DNA of 64,000 nucleotides from DASUPK01 sp963736305 (lineage in GTDB: Bacteria; Actinomycetota; Thermoleophilia; Solirubrobacterales; 70-9), in the NCBI GenBank assembly GCA_963736305.1, contig CAVTOD010000007.1, positions 372,001 through 436,000 of the forward strand, in the 5' to 3' direction. The position numbers and the translations under genes were made by a program. Below the pieces are notes generated by a model. The model did not search any database. It saw only the letters and a program-made list of their open reading frames with translations, and was not told the origin of the DNA. Positions 50,299 through 58,766 of this stretch are shown in pieces. The number at the start of each line of letters is the position of its first letter. The first letter of the stretch is position 1.

Positions 50299-50682
50299 AT
50301 GAGAGGTGCGGGTCGAGTTGTTTTCGCGGCGATCCTGCTGCTGATAGTCGGAACGCTCAACATCATTTACGGGATCGGCGCAGTCAGCGACGCTCACTTC
50401 TACGTCGATGACACTCGGTATGTCCTATCGAATCTCCACACGATGGGCTGGGTGCTGATCATCCTCGGGGTGATCCAGCTGACCGGGGGATTCTCGCTGA
50501 TGGCGGGGAACGCCTGGGGTCGCTTCGTCGGCATAGTTGCCGGAAGCCTCGGAGCGATCGGCGCTCTGCTGTCGATGGGCGACCACCACCCGTTCTGGGA
50601 GCTGGGGATCTTCTTCCTCTGCGTGTGGGTCGTCTACGGAATCGTCGTGTTCGGCGAGGACGAGCGGGCAACCGGAGTCTGA
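50299..50682 (+). CDS. DUF7144-like four-helix membrane protein
   Basis: 127 residues, four membrane helices (VVFAAILLLIVGTLNIIYGIGAV, WVLIILGVIQLTGGFSLMAG, FVGIVAGSLGAIGALLSM, LGIFFLCVWVVYGIVVFG). Looks like the abundant actinobacterial DUF7144 family. Strong ribosome binding site AGGAGAGGAG. An intrinsic terminator follows at 50691. Confidence 0.75.
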   Translation: MRGAGRVVFAAILLLIVGTLNIIYGIGAVSDAHFYVDDTRYVLSNLHTMGWVLIILGVIQLTGGFSLMAGNAWGRFVGIVAGSLGAIGALLSMGDHHPFWELGIFFLCVWVVYGIVVFGEDERATGV

Positions 50683-50690
50683 GCGAGTCG

Positions 50691-50730
50691 AGCGGGGCCT
50701 GGCCGCCAGGCTGGGCCCCGCTTCGTTTCT
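50691..50730 (+). terminator. Intrinsic terminator between convergent genes
   Basis: Perfect 9 bp arms AGCGGGGCC (50691-50699) and GGCCCCGCT (50714-50722), an inner GCCTGG/CCAGGC stem, then T-rich TCGTTTCT. Confidence 0.75.
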
Positions 50731-50751
50731 CGCGGAGCTGGCTGTGCGCGC

Positions 50752-51302
50752 CTAGCCGGCGAGGCGGCGCATGTAGAGCCCGGCCATCAGCTCCACGGTG
50801 CCTCGCACGATGAAGGCGATCCCCGCGAGCAGCGCCAGGGTGGTGAGCCCGATGTCGGGGTTGGCGACGATGATCACGCCCGCCGCGATGCCGATCACTC
50901 CGAGCACGCCGGCGATCACCCGGTGCTCGCCCTCATCCATGGCCGAGCGAGGTCGGCCATCCCGGTGATGATGAACCAGAAGGAGAGGGCCAGCAGCAGT
51001 GCGAGCACGCCCGCGCCGGGACGGACTAGGCAGACCAGGCCGGCCAGCGTGGCCAGGAAGCCGACGAACATGCGGAGCACGCGCCCGCCGGGCGTGCGGT
51101 CCTCCGTGGTCGCGAGGGCGACCCAGACGGCACCGATCAGGACGAGGTTGATCCCGACGATCAGGCCGAGGGCGAGCAGGGTGATGTCGGGGTAGGCGAG
51201 CGCGAGCACACCCGCCACGATCGACAGCGCCCCGAGCAGGGCGACCACCCACCACTTTTTCGGGTCGACGCTGACTGTCCCGGTTCCTTCGACCTGCGCC
51301 AT
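50752..51302 (-). pseudogene. HdeD/DUF308 family membrane protein split by a frameshift
   Basis: Part 1 (51302-50916, 128 aa) has four helices of an HdeD protein: WWVVALLGALSIVAGVLALAYPDITLL, and so on, to ITGMADLARP. Part 2 (50940-50752, 62 aa, ATG MDEGEHRVIAGVLGVIGIAAGVIIVANPDIGLTTL) supplies the last two helices in another frame. Together they make the normal six-helix protein. The parts overlap by 25 nt, so reinitiation could still yield both halves; otherwise a frameshift or a sequencing error near 50940. Confidence 0.78.
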
Positions 51303-51324
51303 CTGTTCCTCTCCTTCGTAGGTG

Positions 51325-52299
51325 TTAGTTGTCGACCAGCAGGGCGGCGCCGATCGCGCCGCCGAGGTCGCCCAGGGTCGCGACGTGCATGTGCGGCGGC
51401 CGGTCCGGGACGAACAGGTGCGGGTGCATTCGAGTCGCGATCCGGCCGACGTACTTCTCGCCGAAGCGAACCCCGAGGCCGCCGCCGATGATCACCGCCT
51501 CGGGATCGAGCAAATTCACCGCCGAGGCAATGCCGACGCCGAGCATCTTCACCGCGCGATCGATCAGCCTGGTGGCCAGGTCGTCGCCGTGATGCAGCGC
51601 CCGCTCCCAGATTCCGCTGGTGAGCCGGTCGCGGCCGTGCTCCTCCATGATCTTGAAGAGGTCCGTCTTGGCGCCGGCCTTGTACTCCTTGCGCGCCTTG
51701 ATCTCCATCGCGAGGCGTCCGGCGTAGGCCTCCATGCAGCCCTTCCGCCCGCAGGTGCAGCGGGCACCGCCGCGCTTGACCACCATGTGGCCGATCTCGC
51801 CCGCGGCCCCGCGACCGAGCCATTGCTTTCCGTCAAGGATCAGGCCGCCGCCCACTCCGGTTCCCCACCAGACGCCCAGGACCGTGTTGAACGGTTTGCC
51901 GGCGCCGAGCTCGAACTCACCCTGCACCGCGACGGAGACATCGTTGCCGATCCTCACGGGGACCCCGAACTCCTTGGTCAGGTGCTCGCCGAGGGGGAAC
52001 GCGCCGGTCCACCCGGGCAGATTGCGGGCGTCCGAGACCACGCCGGTCTTCTCATCCGCATCGCCGGGGGATCCCATTCCAACGCCTTGCAGGTCGCGGG
52101 TGCCGAGCGAGGCCTGGGCCGCCGCCTCTCGCATCGCGGCCGCAACCTCACGTGCCACGTCCTCAGGGCCGCCGGTGTCCGGAGTGGGCCGCCGCGACTG
52201 GCCGAGGACCTTGTTCTCGGCGTCGACGACGACGGTCTGGATCTTCGTTCCGCCGAGGTCGATCCCGCCGCGGGCGGCCTGCTTCGAGTCGGGGCTCAC
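51325..52299 (-). CDS. ROK family sugar kinase (glucokinase-like)
   Basis: ATP-dependent hexose kinase. GGIDLGGTKIQTVVVD (phosphate loop), GAAGEIGHMVV, and the ROK zinc site CTCGRKGCMEAYAG. 324 residues. The GTG at 52299 is preceded by TATGGT at 6 nt, deciding it over an ATG far upstream. With the PPi-type PfkA it could feed glycolysis. Sugar specificity not proven. Confidence 0.9.
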   Translation of the reverse strand: MSPDSKQAARGGIDLGGTKIQTVVVDAENKVLGQSRRPTPDTGGPEDVAREVAAAMREAAAQASLGTRDLQGVGMGSPGDADEKTGVVSDARNLPGWTGAFPLGEHLTKEFGVPVRIGNDVSVAVQGEFELGAGKPFNTVLGVWWGTGVGGGLILDGKQWLGRGAAGEIGHMVVKRGGARCTCGRKGCMEAYAGRLAMEIKARKEYKAGAKTDLFKIMEEHGRDRLTSGIWERALHHGDDLATRLIDRAVKMLGVGIASAVNLLDPEAVIIGGGLGVRFGEKYVGRIATRMHPHLFVPDRPPHMHVATLGDLGGAIGAALLVDN

Positions 52300-52305
52300 G
52301 GGGGG

Positions 52306-52311
52306 ACCATA
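52306..52311 (-). promoter_or_regulatory. -10 element (TATGGT) of a leaderless promoter for the ROK kinase
   Basis: On the minus strand TATGGT ends 6 nt (all C) before the GTG at 52299. Confidence 0.5.
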
Positions 52312-52348
52312 ACCGGCGGCAACCGGGACTTTTGCGAAGCTCCCGCAC

Positions 52349-52942
52349 GTGGCTTCCTGGAGGCAATGGCGAAGCTGGAGGGTCAAGCGGCGCTGGTACG
52401 AGCGCAACCATCGGCGCGGGCGACGCCGGCGGATCAATCGGCATGCCGCGGAGGGCGGGTTCTTCATCCGCTATCCGGTCGAAGGCGAGGTGCTCGAGGC
52501 GCTCGACTCGGGTCATCTCGAGATCGGCGAGGGCACGCTGCTCGAGCCGGGATGCTGGCTGACGCTTTCCGGCGCCGCCCGGATCCGCATCGGCGAGGGC
52601 TGCTTCCTGAATCGCAACACGATGGTCGCCGCGCTCGAGCTGATCGAGATCGGCGACCACGTGATGTTCGCCAACAACTGCTTCGTCGGCGACTCCGACC
52701 ACCGCTACGACGACCCCACCAAGCCGGTCACTTGGCAGGGTTTCGAGCCTCAGGGTCCAGTGAGGATCGGGTCGAATTGCTGGTTCGGCGTGGGGTGCGT
52801 GGTCACCGGAGGGGTGGAGATCGGCGAGCGCTGCGTGATCGGGGCGAACTCGGTCGTCACAAAGAATCTCCCGGCGGGGGTGATCGCGGCCGGGGCGCCC
52901 GCCAAGGTGATCCGCGAGATCGAGTTTCGAGGCGGGGACTAG
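52349..52942 (+). CDS. Left-handed beta-helix (hexapeptide) acyltransferase
   Basis: 197 residues from GTG. A very basic N terminus (RWYERNHRRGRRRRIN), then hexapeptide turns (LEIGEGTLLEPGCWLTLSG, IRIGEGCFLNRNTMV, VMFANNCFVGDSDHRYDD, VRIGSNCWFGVGCVV, VEIGERCVIGANSVVTKNLP) as in WbbJ/maltose-O-acetyltransferase-type enzymes. The His in SDHRYDD is the likely catalytic base. Probably acetylates a sugar of an envelope glycan. Confidence 0.87.
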   Translation: MASWRQWRSWRVKRRWYERNHRRGRRRRINRHAAEGGFFIRYPVEGEVLEALDSGHLEIGEGTLLEPGCWLTLSGAARIRIGEGCFLNRNTMVAALELIEIGDHVMFANNCFVGDSDHRYDDPTKPVTWQGFEPQGPVRIGSNCWFGVGCVVTGGVEIGERCVIGANSVVTKNLPAGVIAAGAPAKVIREIEFRGGD

Positions 52943-52945
52943 CAT
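52940..52945 (+). promoter_or_regulatory. -10 element (TAGCAT) of a leaderless promoter for the PLP decarboxylase
   Basis: TAGCAT overlaps the acyltransferase stop and ends 6 nt before the ATG at 52952. Confidence 0.5.
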
Positions 52946-52951
52946 TGCCCG

Positions 52952-54367
52952 ATGCTGTTCGAGTGGGATTCGTACTCCGCGGTTCTGGATCGAGCCCACG
53001 AGCTCGCGGCTGAGTACCTCTCCTCGGCGCCGGATGCAGACGTTCGCGCCAGCGCCGATCTGAGCCGGCTGCGCGAGGACCTCGGCGGCGAGTTGCCCGA
53101 GAGCGGCGCCGACGGCGTCGAGGTGCTCGAGGACCTGGCGCGATTGGCCGCGCCGGGCATCGTCGCGTCGAACGGGCCGCGCTACTTCGGCTTCGTGATT
53201 GGCGGCGGGGTCCCGGCGGCGGTCGGCGCCGACTGGATGACCTCCGCCTGGGATCAGGTGGCGGGGCTCAATGTCTGTTCGCCGGCGGCGGCCGTCACCG
53301 AGGAGGTGGCGGCGAGCTGGCTCCTCGACCTGCTGGGCCTGCCGGCGTCCGCGGCCGTCGGCTTCGCTACCGGTGCCCAGATGGCGAACTTCACGGGCCT
53401 TGCCGCCGCGCGCGGCGCACAGCTGCAGCGGGCGGGATGGGACGTCGAGGCCGAGGGCCTGCAGGGGGCTCCCCGGTTGAACGTTCTGGTCGGCGAGCAG
53501 GTCCACGTCACCGTCCTCGCTGCACTGCGCTTCCTCGGCCTGGGAGCGGAGACGGCGATCCGCGTCGCGGCCGACGATCAGGGCCGGATGGTCACGGGCG
53601 CCCTGGCCGAGGCGCTCGACGCGGTCGAGCGGCCCACGATCGTCTGCGCGCAGGCCGGCGAGGTCAACACCGGCGCCTTCGATCCCCTCGATGAGATCGC
53701 CGATCTGTGCGATCGCCACGGCGCGTGGATGCACGTCGACGGCGCATTCGGGCTCTGGGCTTCGGCGTCCTCCTCGCTCCGCGAGCGGGTGGGGGGAGTC
53801 GACCGGGCCGATTCATGGGCGACGGACGCGCACAAGTGGCTGAACGTTCCTTACGACAGCGGCCTCGCCATCGTCAGGGACCCAGACGCGGTTCGCTCCG
53901 CGATGCAGCTTTCGGCCGCCTACCTCGTCGCCGGCGGCGACGCGCGCGACGGGACTGACTTCGTTCCGGAGGCCTCGCGCCGAGCGCGTGGCTTCGTGAT
54001 CTGGGCGGCGCTGCGGTCGCTCGGTCGGACGGGGGTCGCGGAGATGGTCGAGCGCAGCTGCGGCCTGGCGCGGCTGATGGCCGACGAGCTGAGCGAAACG
54101 GAGGGCGTCCGGATACTCAACGAGGTGGTCCTCAACCAGGTGCTGGTCGCGCTGGACCACGACGAGGGCGAGCTGACCGCCGAAGTGATCGCCCGCGTGC
54201 AGGCGGACGGCACCTGCTGGCTCGCAGGCACGACATGGCGCGGCACGCCCGCGATTCGCGTCTCCCTCAGCAACTGGTCGACCACGGAGAAGGACGTGCA
54301 CCGATCGGCCGAGGTCATCCGCGGCGCGATCGAGGCGGCTCGTGCCGCCGCCGGCGCCACGGCCTGA
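52952..54367 (+). CDS. PLP-dependent group II decarboxylase-like protein
   Basis: 471 residues, fold type I. GRYFGFVIGGG-like substrate segment GPRYFGFVIGGGVPAAVGADW, Asp in WMHVDGAFGLWASAS, PLP Lys in SWATDAHKWLNVPYD. Related to glutamate, aromatic L-amino-acid and diaminobutyrate decarboxylases; the substrate cannot be assigned. No transporter or antiporter is next to it. Confidence 0.87.
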   Translation: MLFEWDSYSAVLDRAHELAAEYLSSAPDADVRASADLSRLREDLGGELPESGADGVEVLEDLARLAAPGIVASNGPRYFGFVIGGGVPAAVGADWMTSAWDQVAGLNVCSPAAAVTEEVAASWLLDLLGLPASAAVGFATGAQMANFTGLAAARGAQLQRAGWDVEAEGLQGAPRLNVLVGEQVHVTVLAALRFLGLGAETAIRVAADDQGRMVTGALAEALDAVERPTIVCAQAGEVNTGAFDPLDEIADLCDRHGAWMHVDGAFGLWASASSSLRERVGGVDRADSWATDAHKWLNVPYDSGLAIVRDPDAVRSAMQLSAAYLVAGGDARDGTDFVPEASRRARGFVIWAALRSLGRTGVAEMVERSCGLARLMADELSETEGVRILNEVVLNQVLVALDHDEGELTAEVIARVQADGTCWLAGTTWRGTPAIRVSLSNWSTTEKDVHRSAEVIRGAIEAARAAAGATA

Positions 54368-54395
54368 CCGCGGCGGGGCCGTCCCGGACGCTTCT

Positions 54396-54401
54396 TAGAA
54401 T
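54396..54401 (+). promoter_or_regulatory. -10 element (TAGAAT) of a leaderless promoter for the DUF389 gene
   Basis: TAGAAT ends 6 nt before the GTG at 54408. Confidence 0.55.
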
Positions 54402-54407
54402 CGGCTC

Positions 54408-55316
54408 GTGCTAAGGCTCCGCCTGGCAATCGAGGACCACCGCGCCGACGTCGTCACCGAGGCGCTCGAGGAGACCGGCGGGGTCCACCGGATCGTCGCG
54501 CTCAGTCCCGAGCGGACGGGGACCGGCGTGGTGCTGGCGGCGGATGTGATGCCGTCTGTGGCCGACCGGGTGATGCAGCTCATTCGCGAGTGGGAGGTCT
54601 CCGATGCCGATTACCTGCTCACGCGGCAAGAGGTGGTGGCGCCTAACCCACCACACGGAAGGCTCTCGGGGGGCGAGGAGTTCGCCTGGATCGAGGTGAT
54701 GGGGGAGGCCAGGACGCACTCGCGCCCGCTCGGCCGCTACCTGGCACTGATGTCGGTGGCCGGTGTCCTCGGCGCGCTCGGAGTGATCACGGACAACCCG
54801 ATCCTGGTCGTCGGCGCTATGGCGGTCAGCCCCGACATCCTGCCCATCTGCGCCGCCTGCGTCGGATTGGTCGCAGGGCGGCTCCGATTGGCCCGGCGCG
54901 CCACCGTCACTCTGTTACTCGGCATCGTCCTCACCTGGGCGGTCGCCGCAGCACTCGCCTGGTCTCTCCAGGCCGTGGGCATCCTGAGCTCGAGCTTCCA
55001 GATCCACGACAGCTCGCTCCACGGTCTCGCTCACGTCGACTACTCGACCGTGCTCGTGGCGCTCGCAGCGGGGGTCGCCGCGATGCTCTCCTTCGAGACC
55101 CGGGCCGCGGCTGCGGTCGGAGTCGCAATTTCAGTCACGACCATCCCCGCATCGGCTCTCTTCGGGGTCTCGCTCGGCCTCGGCGAGGTTGGCGTCAACT
55201 GGGGCGCCGCCGCGGTGCTGGCGGTCAACGTCACCTTGCTTCTGCTCTCGGGGACCGCCACGCTGGCGGCGCAGCGATGGCTGGTGGCGAGGTCGGGCCG
55301 GCGCGTCAGGACGTAG
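54408..55316 (+). CDS. DUF389 family membrane protein
   Basis: 302 residues. A soluble N-terminal domain (about 1-100, LRLAIEDHRADVVTEALEETGGVHRIVAL) precedes six hydrophobic helices. The DUF389 signature is in MSVAGVLGALGVITDNPILVVGAMAVSPDILPI. Function unknown, found across actinobacteria and archaea. GTG start fixed by the adjacent -10. Confidence 0.87.
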   Translation: MLRLRLAIEDHRADVVTEALEETGGVHRIVALSPERTGTGVVLAADVMPSVADRVMQLIREWEVSDADYLLTRQEVVAPNPPHGRLSGGEEFAWIEVMGEARTHSRPLGRYLALMSVAGVLGALGVITDNPILVVGAMAVSPDILPICAACVGLVAGRLRLARRATVTLLLGIVLTWAVAAALAWSLQAVGILSSSFQIHDSSLHGLAHVDYSTVLVALAAGVAAMLSFETRAAAAVGVAISVTTIPASALFGVSLGLGEVGVNWGAAAVLAVNVTLLLLSGTATLAAQRWLVARSGRRVRT

Positions 55317-55328
55317 GAGCGCAGCGCA

Positions 55329-55745
55329 TCAGGCGACGACCTGCACCACCACGGTCCGGTCCCGCGGCCGGTCGTCGAAGTCGATCAGGACCAGCTGCTG
55401 CCAGGTGCCGAGAGCAAGGCGGCCGCCGGTAACGGGCACCTGCTCGGAGGAACCGATCAGCGACGCGCGCTGATGCGCGTGCGAGTTGGTGTCGTGGTTC
55501 AGCCGGTTGTGCTCGTAGTCGCCCTCCACTGGGATCAGTCGGTCGAGCAGGTCCCGCAGGTCGGCGACACCGCCGGGCTCGAACTCCATCGTCGTGATCG
55601 CCGCCGTCGACCCCCGGACGAACGCGGTGACGAGCCCATCCGCCACCGATCCATCGGCGACGACCTGCTTGATATCCCCCGTGATGTCGATGACGTCGGC
55701 GTCGCCGCGCGTCGCGTAGGTCAGCTCTCCGCTGTGAACTGTCAT
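55329..55745 (-). CDS. YjbQ/UPF0047 family (secondary thiamine-phosphate synthase-like) protein
   Basis: 138 residues from MTVHSGELTYATRGDADVIDIT. Family landmarks: FVRGSTAAITTMEFEPG, NRLNHDTNSHAHQRASLIGSSEQVPV (metal-binding His cluster) and LGTWQQLVLIDFDDRPRDRTVVVQVV. The thiamine-phosphate activity known for the family is weak; the physiological role is open. TACCGT lies 7 nt upstream of the ATG. Confidence 0.92.
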   Translation of the reverse strand: MTVHSGELTYATRGDADVIDITGDIKQVVADGSVADGLVTAFVRGSTAAITTMEFEPGGVADLRDLLDRLIPVEGDYEHNRLNHDTNSHAHQRASLIGSSEQVPVTGGRLALGTWQQLVLIDFDDRPRDRTVVVQVVA

Positions 55746-55752
55746 GGCGCGC

Positions 55753-55758
55753 ACGGTA
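55753..55758 (-). promoter_or_regulatory. -10 element (TACCGT) of a leaderless promoter for the YjbQ gene
   Basis: On the minus strand TACCGT ends 7 nt before the ATG at 55745. Confidence 0.45.
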
Positions 55759-55839
55759 ACGAACGCGATATCACCCCTTTCGGGCGATGCAGGCGCCGGG
55801 GCGCCTGAGAGAATCGCGACCGATGCCGGGACGGAGCCA

Positions 55840-57423
55840 GTGAACGAAGCCCCCGCCAAGCCTGCCGAGACGAAGCATCGCCACCGCAAGCTCGTGTGGG
55901 CTCTCGTCGTGCTCGCGTCGATCGTGCTGGTCGTTTCGATGCTCGCGAACTGGATCCAGACCCAGGTCCTCAACAGCGGCGAATTCTCCAACAGCACCGA
56001 AAAGATCCTCCAGAACAAGGACGTCCAGCAGCAGCTCAGCATCTTCGCGGTCGATCAGCTCTACGCCAACGTCGACGTCCAGGCCCAAATCGAGCAGAAG
56101 CTGCCGCCGCCCGCTCAGCCGCTCGCCGCTCCGGTCACGGCGGCGACCAGACAGCTCGCCACGAACGTGGCGGAGACGGCGCTCGCCTCGCCTCGAGTCC
56201 AGCAGCTCGTCGCCACCGCGATCAACGGGGCCCAGCAGCGGTTCGTCAGCCTGATCGAGGACAAGGGCAAATTCGTTTCGACGCAGGGCGGCGACGTCAC
56301 CTTCGAATACGGGAGCTTCGTCGCCGACCTTGCCACTCGCCTGGGAGTTGACCCCTCGACGATCTCCCAGATCCAGGGCTTCATCCAGCAGTACTCGACG
56401 GAGCTGAAGCAGCGCTTGACGACGATGCAGAGCAAGATCGAGTCCACGCGATCAACTCTCTCCCAGGCACAGGCCGGCACGCTCACCCCGCAGGCGCAAC
56501 AGAACCTCACGACTCTCGAAACGGATGCCGCCCAGCTCCATGTGACCATCGCGAGCCTCGAGCAGAAGATCGCCGGCATCCAGCCGAAGGCCCCCGCCCA
56601 GCTCCAGAGCAAGCTGTCCGACATCCAGGGCCGCCTGGTGAAGCTCGACAAGCGGGTGGCCACAGTGCAGCGACAAGCCGCCGCGGTACTCAAGGATCCC
56701 AGCCAGGCCAACATCCTCAAGCTCCAACCCACGCTCGCCTCGCTCCAGACGCGAGTCACCACCCTGCTCAACCGTCAGGCGGTTCAGCACCCCGGCGAGG
56801 TCGTCGTGATGAAATCCAGCGGGCTGAGCGGGCTCCAGGACCTCGTCAGGGCGCTGCGCAGCCTCGGCTTCGTGTTGCCGCTGCTGGCGCTCCTGCTGTA
56901 CCTGGGTGCGATCTACCTGGCGAAGGGGTGGCGACGCGAGACGCTGATGCGGGCCGGGGGCGGGATCCTGGGGGCCGCGCTGCTCGTCCTGTTGGCGAGG
57001 CGCCTGATCGGGGGCGCGGTCGTCGACTCGGTGGCGAGCTCCGACGCGGTCAAACCGGCCGTCACCGCCGTTTGGAACATCATTTCCGCCGGCCTGCACG
57101 ATCGGGCGGTGTTCGTGCTCGTGATCGGGCTGGGATTCATCGGCGGGGGGCTCCTCGCGGGGCCCGGCCGGCATGAGGTCGCCGTGCGGCGCTTCCTGGC
57201 TCCCTACCTGCGCGAGCAGCCGGTGGTCGTCTATGCGGTCCTGGCCTTCGTCTTCCTGCTTTGGCTGACACTCCTTCCGACGATCAACAACCTCGGCCAG
57301 GTGCTCGTGGTCCTGATTCTCGCCGCGCTGGCCGTGGTGGGCGTCGAGATCCTGCGCCGCCAGACGGCACGGGAGTTTCCGAACGCCTCAACAACGGTTC
57401 CTGACCCAGCGCCGCGCCCGTAA
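55840..57423 (+). CDS. Large membrane protein with extracytoplasmic coiled coil
   Basis: About 527 residues. One N-terminal helix (LVWALVVLASIVLVVSMLANW), a ~300-residue Gln/Leu-rich coiled-coil domain (STLSQAQAGTLTPQAQQNLTTLETDAAQLHVTIASLEQKI), then four membrane helices and a basic C terminus. Family not recognised by name. GTG 55840 is favoured by GGAG 6 nt upstream. The ATG at 55744 also reads through but begins exactly on the divergent YjbQ start codon. Confidence 0.75.
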   Translation: MNEAPAKPAETKHRHRKLVWALVVLASIVLVVSMLANWIQTQVLNSGEFSNSTEKILQNKDVQQQLSIFAVDQLYANVDVQAQIEQKLPPPAQPLAAPVTAATRQLATNVAETALASPRVQQLVATAINGAQQRFVSLIEDKGKFVSTQGGDVTFEYGSFVADLATRLGVDPSTISQIQGFIQQYSTELKQRLTTMQSKIESTRSTLSQAQAGTLTPQAQQNLTTLETDAAQLHVTIASLEQKIAGIQPKAPAQLQSKLSDIQGRLVKLDKRVATVQRQAAAVLKDPSQANILKLQPTLASLQTRVTTLLNRQAVQHPGEVVVMKSSGLSGLQDLVRALRSLGFVLPLLALLLYLGAIYLAKGWRRETLMRAGGGILGAALLVLLARRLIGGAVVDSVASSDAVKPAVTAVWNIISAGLHDRAVFVLVIGLGFIGGGLLAGPGRHEVAVRRFLAPYLREQPVVVYAVLAFVFLLWLTLLPTINNLGQVLVVLILAALAVVGVEILRRQTAREFPNASTTVPDPAPRP

Positions 57424-57435
57424 CCGGGCGTCGCC

Positions 57436-58359
57436 CTACCAGTCCCAGGGGGTATCGGTGCCCACCAGCGCTTCCTGTTCCAGGTAGCGGGCGAACTCCT
57501 CCAGCTCCTCCTGGGGGATCGAGTAGGTGTGCTGCGCCTCGTCCGGGAAGGTCCTGGCGCGGACCTCCTCGGCATAGGTGCGAACGCCCTTGAGCGACTC
57601 TCCGCGCACGTCGGCGAAGGCCTTCACGAACTTCGGCTTGTGCCCTTCGTAGACGCCGAGCAGGTCGTGCAGGACGAGCACCTGACCGTCGGTTGATGGG
57701 CCGGCGCCGATTCCGATCACGGGAATCTCGAGCTTCGGCATCAGGGCCTCGGTGACGGCCGAGGGGATCGCCTCGAAGACGATCGCGAAACAGCCGACGG
57801 ACTGGAGCGCCAGAGCCTCCTCGCAGAGCTTCGCCGCGGCCTCGGCCGTCCGGCCCTGGGCCTTGAAGCCGCCCAGCGCCGTCGCGGTCTGCGGAGTGAG
57901 TCCGACGTGGCCCATCACCGGGATGCCGGAGCGGACGATCGCGCGGGCTCGGTCGACGGAGGTGCCGCCTCTCTCGAGCTTCACCGCGTCGCAGCCCGCC
58001 TCCTTGACGAAGCGCTGCGCGTTCTCGATCGCCTGCTCGTTGGAGCTCTCGTAGGACCCGAACGGCAGGTCGCCGATCAGCAGCGGGCGCTCGAGGCCGC
58101 GCCGAACGGCGCTCGTCATCATCAGCATCTCCTCCATGCCGACGGGAGTGGTGGCGTCGTATCCGAGGACGACCATCGCGGCCGTGTCGCCGACCAGGAC
58201 GATGTCAACCCCGGCCTCGTCGACGATCTGGGCCGACGGGTAGTCGTACGCCGTGATCATCACGATCGGCTCGCCGGAGCGCTTCATCTCCGCGATGTGA
58301 GGCAGGGTCACGGCCTGGCGATCCTGCTGGGACGGCTTTTCTGGCGGATGGGTGCTCAC
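57436..58359 (-). CDS. panB: 3-methyl-2-oxobutanoate hydroxymethyltransferase
   Basis: First step of pantothenate synthesis (ketoisovalerate to ketopantoate). MITAYDYPSAQIVDEAGVDIVLVGDTAAMVVLGY binds Mg and substrate; VMGHVGLTPQ and IPVIGIGAGPSTDGQVLVLHDLLG follow. 307 residues from GTG overlapping the panD stop (GTGA). Last gene of the pan operon. Confidence 0.95.
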   Translation of the reverse strand: MSTHPPEKPSQQDRQAVTLPHIAEMKRSGEPIVMITAYDYPSAQIVDEAGVDIVLVGDTAAMVVLGYDATTPVGMEEMLMMTSAVRRGLERPLLIGDLPFGSYESSNEQAIENAQRFVKEAGCDAVKLERGGTSVDRARAIVRSGIPVMGHVGLTPQTATALGGFKAQGRTAEAAAKLCEEALALQSVGCFAIVFEAIPSAVTEALMPKLEIPVIGIGAGPSTDGQVLVLHDLLGVYEGHKPKFVKAFADVRGESLKGVRTYAEEVRARTFPDEAQHTYSIPQEELEEFARYLEQEALVGTDTPWDW

Positions 58360-58766
58360 AGCAGTGCCTCCTGGTCGGGATTGCTTTCCCCGAGCAGCAC
58401 GCTCGGATCGCTGTCGACGGCGGTCACCTCGTTCTCGTCGTCGACGTGCACGACGACGGGGGAGTAACGCTCGAGATCCTGCTCGTCGAATGCGCCGAAG
58501 CTGGCGACGATCACCTTGTCCCCGGCCCGGACCAGGCGCGCTGCGGCGCCGTTCACCTGGACTGTTCCCGAGCCCGGCTCCCCCTCGAGCGCGTAGGTGA
58601 CGAAGCGGGCGCCGTTGTCGATGTCCCAGACGTGCGCCTGCTCGTTGACCAGCAGATCGGCCTGGCGCATCAGCGCCGGGTCGAGGGTGATGCTGCCGAC
58701 ATAGTCGACGTCACAGTCCGTGATCGTCGCGCGATGGATCTTCGACTTCAGCATCTGACGCTGCAT
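58356..58766 (-). CDS. panD: Aspartate 1-decarboxylase (pyruvoyl)
   Basis: Makes beta-alanine. Self-cleaves at Gly-Ser in DYVGSITLDPALM to form the pyruvoyl group. 136 residues. ATG overlaps the panC stop as ATGA; the stop overlaps panB. Confidence 0.95.
   Translation of the reverse strand: MQRQMLKSKIHRATITDCDVDYVGSITLDPALMRQADLLVNEQAHVWDIDNGARFVTYALEGEPGSGTVQVNGAAARLVRAGDKVIVASFGAFDEQDLERYSPVVVHVDDENEVTAVDSDPSVLLGESNPDQEALL

Noticed and set aside
55744..55839. N-terminal extension of the coiled-coil membrane protein from ATG 55744
   Set aside because: This ATG lies exactly over the divergent YjbQ start; GTG 55840 has a GGAG at proper distance.
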